Source: Nocardioidaceae bacterium
GTDB lineage: Bacteria > Actinomycetota > Actinomycetes > Propionibacteriales > Nocardioidaceae
Direction of reading: 5' to 3'
DNA: 64,000 nt
Assembly (NCBI GenBank): GCA_018672315.1
Contig: CP076053.1
Location: 2,777,827 to 2,841,826, forward strand
The number at the start of each line of letters is the position of its first letter. Position 1 is the first letter of the stretch. A program made the position numbers and the translations under genes. Positions 26,482 through 35,409 of the stretch are shown here, piece by piece. The notes under the pieces are model-generated. The model searched no databases. It had not been told where the DNA came from and saw nothing but the letters and a program-made list of their open reading frames with translations.

Positions 26482-26846
26482 GTGTCGCCGCTTCGAGGGT
26501 CATCGTCTTGGTCGACGACCTCCGCACGTTTCGCGACGAGCGCCCTCACATCCGCTGCAAGACGAGCGCTGAGGCATTGCCCGTTCTTGCACGGCTCCGC
26601 GAGACGGGCGATTCCTTCGAGCTCTGGCTCGATCACGATCTCGGTGAGGTCGGAGGCCGCATCGACTCGATCGGTCCGGTCATCGACGAGCTGGCTCGCG
26701 CCGCATCGGACGACGAGATGTACGACCTCGATGCCGTCGTCCACACGTCGAATCCGGCCGGCGCGGACATGATGGTGCGAGTTCTTCGCAGGTGGGGATA
26801 TCCCGTGACGCGTGTCTACGCAGGTGATCACCTCATCGGTGAGTGA
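26478..26846 (+). CDS. Cyclic-phosphate processing receiver-domain (cREC) protein
   Basis: This 122-aa stand-alone receiver-like domain has VIVLVDDLRTFRD at the N-terminus, a conserved LWLDHDLGE mid-domain and VVHTSNPAGADMM towards the end. These match the cREC family predicted to process 2',3'-cyclic phosphates in RNA repair; it is not a two-component regulator. It is translationally coupled to the HD gene, and with the PHP gene forms a three-gene phosphoesterase operon. Confidence 0.75.
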   Translation: MSVAASRVIVLVDDLRTFRDERPHIRCKTSAEALPVLARLRETGDSFELWLDHDLGEVGGRIDSIGPVIDELARAASDDEMYDLDAVVHTSNPAGADMMVRVLRRWGYPVTRVYAGDHLIGE

Positions 26847-26851
26847 GGGGT

Positions 26852-28108
26852 TCAGAAGCGTGTCATGATCCCCTGCCGATGACGCACGACCCTGGCGAAC
26901 TTCCGACGCCGCGCCTCGTCAAACGGCAGTTCCTCGAGCGTGTCGACCCACGCGTCAGCTGACGCGGCGACGCGCCGCAGGATCTTCTGGGCGGCTGCCG
27001 GCCGCACGCCCAACGCCGATCCGAGTGCGACGAAACGGGACCCCGCGATGTCGCCGTCGCTCCGACCGTCGATGCTCAGAGCCATCGTGTGATCGCCGTA
27101 GAAGAACGAGCTCGGCAGGTCGTACGCAGGAGCCGGCTGCCAGCGGCCGTCGAGGTCCCGCATGACGGAGAAGTTCTTGGCGTGCGCGTCGCCGTTGCCC
27201 GTCAGGAACGCGTACGCCACCTGCGCCAGGAACTCTGCGGCTGCCACGACCGGCGCCTCGCAGAGTCGGCACAGCGCGGAAAGGAGCCGCTCGGTCGACA
27301 CGCGGTACTTCTCCGACGGCGGCAACCCCAGCGCCTGGCATCCGTCTTCGACCGCCAGTGCGATCGCTCCCGGGGAGTCGGTCCGGGAGACGCGGTCGAA
27401 GCGCGTGACCGCGAGTCCGGGCAGTCCTTCGGCATCCGTGATGACCCTCGCATCGACCGTGCGGATGCCGGCCCCACCCGCGGCGCGGAGGAAGAACATC
27501 TCGTTCTCGACAAGATGCGCAAACTCCGGCGGGTCCAGCTTGAGCAGCAACTGCGCGTGGGCCGAGCGAACGGGCACGTTGAGCATGGCGGCGCTGACCT
27601 TGTCCTGCACGCCCGGCAGCCCGACCCGGTCGACCCGGATGCCCACGTCTCTCAGGAGCTCGCGAAAACTGAGCTCCGCGGGGTGCGAGACGTCCAGGCG
27701 CGGCGCCACCGTCTGCAGGCCGGCTCCCGACGGCACCACGCGTACATCGCCGACCGTGTCCCCACCCACCGCCAGAAGAAGACTGAGCTCATCGTCGGCC
27801 GATGTCTTCACACTGCGCCGGAGGGCTGCCAGACGCCGACCCTCGGGCAGCAACCCGGCGAAGAACGCGGGCACGGCGCCCCCGCCGACCACGACCGGAT
27901 CCGGAGAGACCGGCAGCGTGCTCGCCACCGGCTCGCCGCCGGCGGTCACCCACTCAGTGGCGTACGCGAACTCGATGCGACCGTCCGCCGTCCGCGTCAG
28001 GTGCGCCGCCAGGCTGTCGCCCTTGTAGACGTCCGCTCGCTCGACGGCCTTGAGCGACTCCATCCGCGACGCCGCTGGCGCGGGCTCCTCGCCAGGGGCC
28101 GTGCTCAC
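26852..28108 (-). CDS. hipA: HipA-family toxin kinase
   Basis: The 418-aa Ser/Thr kinase fold belongs to type II toxin HipA. Motifs include the N-subdomain couple domain (GGGAVPAFFAGLLPEGRR near residue 75), the ligand loop GVQDKVSAAM, the catalytic GNGDAHAKNFS and the metal-binding PAYDLPSS. E. coli HipA phosphorylates glutamyl-tRNA synthetase and induces persistence; the target here is unknown. The GTG at 28108 overlaps the hipB stop (GTGA), so antitoxin is made first. Confidence 0.92.
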   Translation of the reverse strand: MSTAPGEEPAPAASRMESLKAVERADVYKGDSLAAHLTRTADGRIEFAYATEWVTAGGEPVASTLPVSPDPVVVGGGAVPAFFAGLLPEGRRLAALRRSVKTSADDELSLLLAVGGDTVGDVRVVPSGAGLQTVAPRLDVSHPAELSFRELLRDVGIRVDRVGLPGVQDKVSAAMLNVPVRSAHAQLLLKLDPPEFAHLVENEMFFLRAAGGAGIRTVDARVITDAEGLPGLAVTRFDRVSRTDSPGAIALAVEDGCQALGLPPSEKYRVSTERLLSALCRLCEAPVVAAAEFLAQVAYAFLTGNGDAHAKNFSVMRDLDGRWQPAPAYDLPSSFFYGDHTMALSIDGRSDGDIAGSRFVALGSALGVRPAAAQKILRRVAASADAWVDTLEELPFDEARRRKFARVVRHRQGIMTRF

Positions 28109-28443
28109 CGGGACTCCGGGGAGACGTCGTCCGTGTCGTCGGCGGCATCGAGGCCGTAGCGGCCCGCCAGTTCCGTGCTCACGGCGTACCCCCCCGGTGT
28201 CCGTCCGCGGGAGACCTGCAGATGCAGACCCAGGACGTCCAGCAGTGCCAGGAGGCTCTCGTTCGTGATCGGCCTTCCGGATTCGGCGGCGATCACCGAG
28301 CCGCGCGCCACGCCGGCAAGATCCGCGAGGTCCTGCTGACTGAGGTCGAGCTCCTGCCGTCGCGTGGCGAGCACGGCAGCGAGAGGGCCGTACGCGGCCG
28401 ATCGTTGGGACGGCGTCTTGGTTGATCGGCGTTGCAGCGCCAC
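28105..28443 (-). CDS. hipB: HipB-like antitoxin (Xre family)
   Basis: The 112-aa helix-turn-helix protein (LATRRQELDLSQQDLADLAG, then GVARGSVIAAESGRP) is the antitoxin and autorepressor of hipA. The GTG at 28443 has a perfect AGGAGG site 5 nt upstream, which rules out the longer upstream readings of this frame. A -10 TATGAT (28501-28506, minus strand) lies about 55 bp upstream. Confidence 0.87.
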   Translation of the reverse strand: MALQRRSTKTPSQRSAAYGPLAAVLATRRQELDLSQQDLADLAGVARGSVIAAESGRPITNESLLALLDVLGLHLQVSRGRTPGGYAVSTELAGRYGLDAADDTDDVSPESR

Positions 28444-28500
28444 GATGACCTCCTGATGTCTGTCTCGGCGTACATCATGACTGCGTTCCCGGCGGAAACC

Positions 28501-28506
28501 ATCATA
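28501..28506 (-). promoter_or_regulatory. Candidate -10 (TATGAT) of the hipBA promoter
   Basis: TATGAT on the minus strand lies in an unusually AT-rich stretch (28487-28545) and leaves a leader of about 50 nt containing the AGGAGG site. The -35 is unclear (ACTTGT at about 16-nt spacing). Confidence 0.4.
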
Positions 28507-28575
28507 CGCATTCAAAAGTCCAACAAGTAAGACATTAGTCATCAGCCTTGGATGCATGTCGAACCGTGCGCTTAC

Positions 28576-28595
28576 ATGTTCGTCTGAACGAACAT
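28576..28595. promoter_or_regulatory. Perfect 8-bp inverted repeat, ATGTTCGTCTGAACGAACAT
   Basis: The arms ATGTTCGT and ACGAACAT are exact complements around CTGA. The site lies in the 279-bp gap between divergent hipB and jetA. It differs from the actinobacterial LexA box (GAAC-N4-GTTC). An operator for HipB or another repressor is the simplest reading. Confidence 0.5.
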
Positions 28596-28710
28596 CGGCG
28601 AAGAGTGGAAGAGCTGTTGTGCCGTGGTGTCTTTCGCGGGGCACGCCTCCACAGGAGGGGTCCCGCTCGTTCGAGCGGGATCAGTCGATGCGACTGTCGG
28701 CCCCCTTCCT

Positions 28711-28716
28711 TACCCT
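28711..28716 (+). promoter_or_regulatory. -10 element of the probable leaderless jetA promoter
   Basis: TACCCT ends 6 nt before the jetA GTG, and no ribosome site precedes that GTG. This fits transcription starting at the start codon. Confidence 0.45.
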
Positions 28717-28722
28717 GGGCGC

Positions 28723-30210
28723 GTGGACTTCGAGGCGATCGAGAGGCTGCGCGACCGGCACGCCGGCTGGCGGCTCCTGCGCGCGCAGCACGCGCCCCTG
28801 ATCCTCGCCTTCCTCGGCGAGGTGTTCGTCGACGGCAACTCCGGCGCCGTCCCCGCCTCGCACCTGATGGCCCGTCTCGACGACCACCTGCACGCCCTCA
28901 ACACTCGGGAGCCGGCAGGAGACACTGCGGAGCACGAGCCCCCGTTTCCCCGTGAGGCTCGCGCCTACCTCGAGGAGTGGTCCTCCACCGACTCCGGCTA
29001 TCTGCGCCGCTTCTACCCCCGCGGCGACGGGGAGGTTCACTACGAGGTCACGCCGGCCTTCGAGAAGGCGTACGCCTGGGTCGACTCGCTCGCCGAGCGC
29101 CGCTTCGTCGGCACCGAGTCACGCCTCCACACCGCCGTCGAGCTGCTCCGCCAGATCGTGCAGGGCACCGAGTCCGACCCGCAGGCCCGGCTGGCCGAGC
29201 TGCACCGGCAGCGTGCGGCGATCGACGCCGAGATTGCCCGGGTCGAGGCCGGCGAGGTCGTCCTGCTCGAGGGCAGCGGCGTACGCGACCGCTACCAGCA
29301 GTTCGCGACCCTCGCCCGTGAGCTGCTCGCCGACTTCCGCGAGGTGGAGGACAATTTCCGCCGCCTCGACCGCGACGCCCGCGAGCGCATCGCCACCTGG
29401 GCCGGCAGCAAGGGCGAGCTGCTCGCCGACCTCGTCGGCGGCCGCTCCCAGATCACCGCGTCCGACCAGGGCCGCAGCTTCACCGCGTTCTACGAGTTCC
29501 TGCTGTCGGACACCCGTCAGCGCGAGCTCGCCGACCTGCTGGACAGGGTCGGGCACCTCGATGAGGTCGAGGTCGACCGGCGTACGCGCGGCATCCACCA
29601 CGACTGGTCCGAGGCCGCGGAGCGTACGCAGCGCACCGTGCGGCAGATCTCCGAGCAGCTCCGCCGGTTCCTCGACGACCAGGTGTGGCTGGAGAACCGT
29701 CGCGTGCTCGAGCTGGTCCGCTCCATCGAGACCAGTGCGCTGACGCTGCGGGCCGGCCGGCCGGCTGCCGGGCTGTGGATCGACGAGCCCGGCGTCCCCA
29801 TCGCCCTGCCGCTGGAGCGCCCCCTCCACACGCCTGCCCGCACCGTCGAGGTCGAGTCGACCGTGCTCGCCGACGCCGAGCTCGACGCACCCGACCTGCT
29901 CTTCACCGCCGACGTCGTCGACGCTGGTCGTCTCGCCGAGAACATCCGCGCCGTGCTGCCCTCGGGGTCCTCGGCCCGGCTGGACGACATCCTCGAGCTC
30001 TATCCGCTCGAGCACGGTGCGGCCGAGCTGATCGGCTACCTCGCGCTCGACGAGCCCGGGATGGAGGTGGAGGTGGACCCCGACGGGTCTCACGGCTCGC
30101 CTGACGGCTCGCCGCTCGACCACCGGCAGGAGATGGTCGTGGAGTACGACGACACCGAGGGCGTACGCCGACGCGCCACCCTGCCCGCGGTGACGGTGAG
30201 GCGGGCATGA
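28723..30210 (+). CDS. jetA: Wadjet subunit JetA (DUF3375)
   Basis: JetA is the kleisin-like subunit of the Wadjet anti-plasmid SMC complex (MukF analogue). The 495-aa protein starts at GTG 28723 (MDFEAIERLRDRHAGWRLL), the usual DUF3375 opening. It has a long helical middle (SVRDRYQQFATLARELLADFREVEDNF region in outline), a STRQRELADLLD-like segment and an acidic beta-rich end (DDILELYPLEHGAAELIGYL). It heads a four-gene operon in which each gene overlaps the next by 4 bp. Confidence 0.92.
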   Translation: MDFEAIERLRDRHAGWRLLRAQHAPLILAFLGEVFVDGNSGAVPASHLMARLDDHLHALNTREPAGDTAEHEPPFPREARAYLEEWSSTDSGYLRRFYPRGDGEVHYEVTPAFEKAYAWVDSLAERRFVGTESRLHTAVELLRQIVQGTESDPQARLAELHRQRAAIDAEIARVEAGEVVLLEGSGVRDRYQQFATLARELLADFREVEDNFRRLDRDARERIATWAGSKGELLADLVGGRSQITASDQGRSFTAFYEFLLSDTRQRELADLLDRVGHLDEVEVDRRTRGIHHDWSEAAERTQRTVRQISEQLRRFLDDQVWLENRRVLELVRSIETSALTLRAGRPAAGLWIDEPGVPIALPLERPLHTPARTVEVESTVLADAELDAPDLLFTADVVDAGRLAENIRAVLPSGSSARLDDILELYPLEHGAAELIGYLALDEPGMEVEVDPDGSHGSPDGSPLDHRQEMVVEYDDTEGVRRRATLPAVTVRRA

Positions 30211-30791
30211 ACGACGAGCGGGCGATCGCGGAGGTGGTCATCCGGCTGATGCGCGGCGTGCTCTACCGCGAGGCCGACGAGCAGACGTGGACGACGCTGC
30301 AGCGCTCCGGGGCTGGGGTGCGGGACCACTTCGCCACGATCGGCGTGGACGTCGTCATCGACGACGACGAGGGATACGCCTACCTGCGCACCCGCCCCGC
30401 CGTCGAGGGGGAGGACCCGCTGCCGCGCCTCGTGCGCCGCCACCAGCTCACCTATCCCGTCAGCCTCCTCCTGGTGCTGCTGCGCAAGCGCCAGGTCGAG
30501 TTCGAGACCACCGGGGGCGAGGGCCGACTGGTGCTCTCGAGCGAGCAGGTCACCGAGATGATGCGGCTCTTCTCCGCCGACTCCACCAACGAGGCGCGCC
30601 TCGTCGACAACGTCGAGTCCACGCTGCGCAAGGCCGCCGACCTCGGGTTCGTACGCCAGGTGAAGTCCGAGCGTGACCGGTGGGAGGTGCGCCGCATCCT
30701 GAAGGCGTACGTCGACGCCGAGACGATGGGCGACTTCGACCGCACGCTGAAGGCGTACGCGGGCAACGCCAGTGAGGAGACCGACGCATGA
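30207..30791 (+). CDS. jetB: Wadjet subunit JetB (DUF4194)
   Basis: JetB is the KITE (MukE-like) winged-helix subunit that bridges the JetA kleisin and the JetC ATPase. The 194-aa protein contains a conserved AYLRTR...LPRLVRRHQLTYPVSLLLVLLRK segment and a C-terminal VRRILKAYVDAETM helix. ATGA overlaps join it to jetA and jetC. Its length is normal for the family. Confidence 0.92.
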   Translation: MNDERAIAEVVIRLMRGVLYREADEQTWTTLQRSGAGVRDHFATIGVDVVIDDDEGYAYLRTRPAVEGEDPLPRLVRRHQLTYPVSLLLVLLRKRQVEFETTGGEGRLVLSSEQVTEMMRLFSADSTNEARLVDNVESTLRKAADLGFVRQVKSERDRWEVRRILKAYVDAETMGDFDRTLKAYAGNASEETDA

Positions 30792-33700
30792 CCGTCGACG
30801 AAGGCCTCTTCTCCCGCGTCGAGCTCAACGAGCCCGTGACACAGGGCAGCGGCGCGCCCCGCGCCGGCTTCCGGCTGCACCGCATCGAGGTGCTGAACTG
30901 GGGCACCTTCGACGGGCACGTGTGGCGGCTGCGACCCGAGGGCGACACCGGGCTGCTCACCGGAGACATCGGCTCGGGCAAGTCGACGCTCGTCGATGCG
31001 CTGACGACCCTGCTGATGCCGGCACACCGCATCGCGTACAACAAGGCGGCGGGGGCCGAGTCCAAGGAGCGCACCCTGCGCTCCTACGTCGAGGGTCACT
31101 ACAAGTCCGAGCGGGTCGAGTCCACCGGGCGCTCCCGGGCGATCGGACTGCGCACCGACCGCCGCACCTACTCGGTGGTGCTCGCGGTCTTCGCCAACGA
31201 GGGCTACGACGAGACCGTCACGCTCGCTCAGGTGTTCCAGCAGCGCGAGGCCACCGGACAGCCGTACCGCTTCTTCGTCACCGCCGATCGCGACCTGCAG
31301 ATCGCCGAGGACTTCGCCGACTTCGGCTCCGACCTGCGTGATCTGCGCAAGCGGCTCCGGGCCGCCGGCGCCGACGTCTTCGACGAGTTCCCCGCGTACG
31401 CCACCTCGCTCCGCCGCCGTCTGGGAATCCGGTCGATGCAGGCGCTGGAGCTGTTCCACCAGACGGTGTCGATGAAGTCGGTCGGCAATCTCAACGAGTT
31501 CGTGCGCGACCACATGCTGGAGCCGACCGATCCGGGCGACCGCATCCGCGACATCATCGGTCACTTCGAGGACCTCACCCGCTCCCACGACGCCGTGCGC
31601 CGCGCCCGCGAGCAGCTCGAGGCCCTTATCCCCCTCGTCGGCGCGGCCACGACCTACGACGCAGCGCTCGCGGAGCGCGACGCGCTCGCCGACCAGCAGG
31701 CGGCCGTGTCGCTCTTCGTCGCCGAACAGCGCATCGCTGCGCTCACCACCGAGATCGACCAGCTGACTGTCGACCGCGCCGAGCACGCCGCCGAGCTCGA
31801 GCAGGTGCACGACCGGGCTCGACGCCTTGACGCCGAGCGTGTCGCGCTGATCGAGGAGCGCGCCGGCGCCGGCGGTGACCGGATCGGCGAGCTCGAGCGC
31901 CTCGCCGCCCAGGCCGCCGACGATGCCCGCGAGCGCGCCGAGACGCGCGCCCGCTACGACGCCGCCCTCGCGGGCACCGACCTCGTCGGCACCGATCTCG
32001 GGGCAGTCGACGACGAGCCCACCTTCGTGCGCGCCCGCGCCGCCGCCGAGGCAGCCCGGCCCGGGCTGGTCGCCCGCCGCAAGCAGCTCGATGCCGATGT
32101 CGCCGAGGCGATCTCGACCGAGAAGGACGCCGAAGGCGCCCTGGCGGCGCTCGCCGAGGAGCTCGCGAGCCTGCGCTCGCGCACCAGCAACCTGCCCCTC
32201 GAGCAGGTGCAGCTTCGTGACGCGATCTGCGACGACCTCGGTCTCGGCATCGAAGACCTCCCATACGCCGGGGAACTGCTCGACGTGCACGAGGCGTCGA
32301 GCGCGTGGCGGGGTGCCGCCGAGCGGGTGCTCCGCGGGTTCGCCCTCAGCCTGCTCGTGCCACAGGAGCACTACGCTGCGGTCAGCGCCTGGGTCGACCA
32401 GCGGCGGCTGACGGTGAGAGGACGCGGGGGCCGTGAGGTGGGGGCGCGGCTGACGTACGAACGTGTTCCCGAGCGGGTGCTCGCCCTGCGCCGCGACGCC
32501 GACGCCGCCCTCCGCCTGGCCGACTGCCTGGAGGTCAGGCAGGGACGGTTCGCCGACTACCTCGAGGCCGAGCTGACCCACCGTGCGGATCATCTGTGCG
32601 TGACCTCGATGGAGGTGTTCCGCACCGCGAAACGCGCCGTCACCCTCAGCGGACAGGTGCGGTCGGGCGAGCGGCACCTCAAGGACGACCGGCACCGGGT
32701 CGACGACCCCCGCCGCTGGGTGCTCGGCTGGGCCAACGAGCGCAAGATCGCGGCCGTCGAGGCCGAGCACGCGACGCAGGCCGAGCTGCTGCGCGCAGCC
32801 CAGCAGCGCGGTCGGGACGCTTGGGACGCCCGCGAAGAAGTCCGCGTGCTCGACGAGGCGTACGTGCAGCTCCTCGGCTTCACGACCTGGCGGCACCTCG
32901 ACGTCGCCGAGGCGCGTACACGCGAGGCCAGCGCCCGCGAGGAGAAGGCGCGGCTCGAGGCGGGCGACAGTCGCATCGCCCAGATCACTGCCGCGCTCGC
33001 GGCGAACGAGAGGGCGCGCGGAGATGCCGCCGAGCAGTCGAGCCGGCTCGAACGCAGCATCGCCACCACCGAGCTGGCGCTCACCCGGGCGCGGCGCACC
33101 CGCGACGCCGACCAGGCGACGGTGCGGGCCGCCGAAGGGTCCGTGCTGGAGGCAGCACGCGCGACGTACGACGAGCTCGCTGCACGCCTGGGCTCGGCGC
33201 CGACACGCGCGGAGGACTGGTCCGAGGCCCAGCTGCGGCTGACCAGCGGACTGGCCGAACGCGGCCGGGTCGTGGAGCAGCAGCTCTCACGCACGGGCAC
33301 GACCCTGGTGCGCCTCATGGGCGACCTGCTGAACCGGTGGCCAGCCCTGCGGGCCGACCTCGACGCCGACGTGGAGGCCAGAGGGGCGTACGTCGCCCTG
33401 CACGAGCAGGTCGCCGCCGACGACCTGCCGCGCTTCGAGGCGGAGTTCAAGGACAACCTGAACAAGAACGCCATCCAGGAACTCGCCGGCTTCAACAACT
33501 GGCTGCACCGCGAGGCCGCAGCGATCGACGACCGCATCGCGGTCATCAACGAGGCGCTGGGTGCCGTGCCGTACAACCCGGGCCGGTTCATCCGGCTCGA
33601 GAAGGAGCCGACCACCAACCAGGAGGTCAGCCAATTCCGGGCCGACCTGCGCAACCTCACCAACGACGCGCTTGCCGTCGACGGCGATCAGTACTCCGAG

Positions 33701-34216
33701 CAGCGCTTCCTCGACGTCAAGCGCATCATCGAGCGGCTCCAGGGCCGCGACGGGTTCGTCGAGGTCGACAGGGCGTGGACGCGACGGGTGACCGACGTAC
33801 GCACCTGGTTCGTCTTCTCCGCCTCCGAGCGCGACGAGGTCACCGACGAGGAGTGGGAGCACTACAGCGACTCCGACGGCAAGTCAGGCGGCCAGAAGGA
33901 GAAGCTGGCGTACACGATCCTGGCCGCCTCGCTGGCCTACCAGTTCGGGCTCGAGTGGGGTGCCGTGCGCTCACGCGACTTCCGGTTCGCCGTGATCGAC
34001 GAGGCCTTCGGTCGCGGGTCCGACGCGTCTACGCGCTACGCCCTCGAGCTGTTCGCGAAGCTCGGGTTGCAGCTCCTCATCGTCACGCCCCTGCAGAAGG
34101 TGCACGTCATCGAGCCGTACGTCAGCTCCATCGGCTTCGTCGACAACCCCGGTGGCACGTCATCGCGGCTGCACATGATGACCATCGAGGAGTACCGCGA
34201 GCGGCGGTCCCGGTGA
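30788..34216 (+). CDS. jetC: Wadjet SMC-like ATPase JetC
   Basis: This 1142-aa SMC/MukB-like motor extrudes DNA loops to sense small circular plasmids. The N-terminal head has Walker A GDIGSGKST (residues 59-67). Two long coiled-coil arms flank a hinge region at about residues 480-560. The C-terminal head carries the ABC signature KSGGQKEKLAY (near 1034) and Walker B FAVIDEAFGRGSD (near 1067). All ATPase residues look intact, so the system is probably active. Confidence 0.94.
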   Translation: MTVDEGLFSRVELNEPVTQGSGAPRAGFRLHRIEVLNWGTFDGHVWRLRPEGDTGLLTGDIGSGKSTLVDALTTLLMPAHRIAYNKAAGAESKERTLRSYVEGHYKSERVESTGRSRAIGLRTDRRTYSVVLAVFANEGYDETVTLAQVFQQREATGQPYRFFVTADRDLQIAEDFADFGSDLRDLRKRLRAAGADVFDEFPAYATSLRRRLGIRSMQALELFHQTVSMKSVGNLNEFVRDHMLEPTDPGDRIRDIIGHFEDLTRSHDAVRRAREQLEALIPLVGAATTYDAALAERDALADQQAAVSLFVAEQRIAALTTEIDQLTVDRAEHAAELEQVHDRARRLDAERVALIEERAGAGGDRIGELERLAAQAADDARERAETRARYDAALAGTDLVGTDLGAVDDEPTFVRARAAAEAARPGLVARRKQLDADVAEAISTEKDAEGALAALAEELASLRSRTSNLPLEQVQLRDAICDDLGLGIEDLPYAGELLDVHEASSAWRGAAERVLRGFALSLLVPQEHYAAVSAWVDQRRLTVRGRGGREVGARLTYERVPERVLALRRDADAALRLADCLEVRQGRFADYLEAELTHRADHLCVTSMEVFRTAKRAVTLSGQVRSGERHLKDDRHRVDDPRRWVLGWANERKIAAVEAEHATQAELLRAAQQRGRDAWDAREEVRVLDEAYVQLLGFTTWRHLDVAEARTREASAREEKARLEAGDSRIAQITAALAANERARGDAAEQSSRLERSIATTELALTRARRTRDADQATVRAAEGSVLEAARATYDELAARLGSAPTRAEDWSEAQLRLTSGLAERGRVVEQQLSRTGTTLVRLMGDLLNRWPALRADLDADVEARGAYVALHEQVAADDLPRFEAEFKDNLNKNAIQELAGFNNWLHREAAAIDDRIAVINEALGAVPYNPGRFIRLEKEPTTNQEVSQFRADLRNLTNDALAVDGDQYSEQRFLDVKRIIERLQGRDGFVEVDRAWTRRVTDVRTWFVFSASERDEVTDEEWEHYSDSDGKSGGQKEKLAYTILAASLAYQFGLEWGAVRSRDFRFAVIDEAFGRGSDASTRYALELFAKLGLQLLIVTPLQKVHVIEPYVSSIGFVDNPGGTSSRLHMMTIEEYRERRSR

Positions 34217-35367
34217 CGTCGTCGACGCCGTGGTCCACGCCGACCGACATCGCGCGTGCTGCGCGTCGCCGGTGGGACGACGGCACGCTGCTGCGCGCGC
34301 TCGTGGACGAGCAGCCATGCCCGCAGATCGAGGTGCCGCTACGAGGGCCGCGGCCGGCCGAGATCGGGGACGACCTCACAGCCGTGCGCACTTGGCTGTC
34401 CGCGCTCGACCACGGTCGCGACGAGGATCGACGCTACGCGCTGCGGTGGCGGACGGTCGGCGGGCGCCTGGTGGGCCGCAACGAGCTGCCCTCGCACGCG
34501 GTCGTGAGCACCTTCGACCAGGCGTGGGCGCTGCTCGGCGTACGTCGCGAGGTCGCCGCTCTCGCGCGGGTGATCGGCGCGGCCGGGGACCGGGCGGCCG
34601 TGCGCGACTGGGCGCACAGCCGACCGCTCGCCGCAGTCGCACTCGGAGCCGAGGCCGAGCAGGTGGTCGCGGCGTACGACTGGCTCGATGCCCGGCGGGG
34701 GAGCGGACTCTTCCTCCGGCAGATCTCCGCGCCCGGTGTCGACACCAAGTTCGTCGAACAGCACCGGGGCGTGCTGGGCGCGATGCTCGGCGTACGCGCT
34801 TCGGCCGCCGGCTTCCTCGCCGATCTCGGCCTGCAGGCGAAGCCGGAGGTGGTGCGGGTGCGACCCCATCGCTCCTTGGGCCTCCCCGTCGCTCTGCCCG
34901 ACATCACGGTGCGGGCCGATGACCTCGCGGCGCTGACACTGTCACCGACGAGCTGCCTCGTGGTCGAGAACGAGGTGACCTTCCTCAGCGTGCCCGTCCC
35001 CGAGAGTGGGCTCGTGATCTGGGGTCACGGCTTCGAGGTGGACCGTGTCGGGCGCCTGCCGTGGCTGGCCGGCGTGCCCGTGACCTACTGGGGTGACCTC
35101 GACACCCACGGCTTCGCGATCCTGGACAGGCTGCGCGCGTGGCTGCCACAGACCCGCTCGGTCCTGATGGATCGCGACACGCTGATCGAGCACTGCGACC
35201 GGTGGGGCGTCGAGCCCAAGCCCACCCGCGCCGGCCTGACACGGCTGACCGCCGGGGAATCCGAGGTGTACGCCGAACTCGTCGCCGACGTGCACGGAGA
35301 GCGGCTGCGTCTCGAGCAGGAGCGCATCGACTGGACGTACGCCCTCGGCGCTCTTTGCTCTCCGTAG
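34213..35367 (+). CDS. jetD: Wadjet nuclease JetD (DUF3322/DUF2220, Toprim-like)
   Basis: JetD is the topoisomerase VI-like nuclease that cuts the plasmid once JetABC has stalled on it. The GTG at 34213 overlaps the jetC stop (GTGA), giving 384 aa. The Toprim catalytic glutamate lies in VVENEVTFL (near residue 252) and the DxD in YWGDLDTHGF (near 294). The N-terminal DUF3322 arm binds DNA. The operon order jetA-B-C-D is type I Wadjet. Confidence 0.92.
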   Translation: MTSSTPWSTPTDIARAARRRWDDGTLLRALVDEQPCPQIEVPLRGPRPAEIGDDLTAVRTWLSALDHGRDEDRRYALRWRTVGGRLVGRNELPSHAVVSTFDQAWALLGVRREVAALARVIGAAGDRAAVRDWAHSRPLAAVALGAEAEQVVAAYDWLDARRGSGLFLRQISAPGVDTKFVEQHRGVLGAMLGVRASAAGFLADLGLQAKPEVVRVRPHRSLGLPVALPDITVRADDLAALTLSPTSCLVVENEVTFLSVPVPESGLVIWGHGFEVDRVGRLPWLAGVPVTYWGDLDTHGFAILDRLRAWLPQTRSVLMDRDTLIEHCDRWGVEPKPTRAGLTRLTAGESEVYAELVADVHGERLRLEQERIDWTYALGALCSP

Positions 35368-35380
35368 CCGAGGACTGTGG

Positions 35381-35392
35381 GATAACTTTATC
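35381..35392. promoter_or_regulatory. Palindrome GATAACTTTATC, copy 1
   Basis: GATAA and TTATC arms flank a 2-bp centre. The copy lies between the jetD stop and the AAA ATPase start, 29 bp (centre to centre) before copy 2. Confidence 0.55.
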
Positions 35393-35409
35393 GTTCTTGA
35401 GACTGGTCA

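Noticed and set aside
26478-26846. Two-component response regulator
   Set aside because: The receiver-like sequence matches the cREC family (LDHDLG, HTSNPAG) and there is no output domain or histidine kinase.
28576-28595. LexA/SOS box
   Set aside because: The actinobacterial box needs GAAC-N4-GTTC; here the half-sites face the other way (TTCGT...ACGAA).
30452-32896. Minus-strand open frame of over 800 codons antisense to jetB/jetC
   Set aside because: It is a GC-rich third-position shadow of jetC: no domain, low-complexity Val/Leu/Gly/Arg content, and the plus strand is an intact SMC ATPase.
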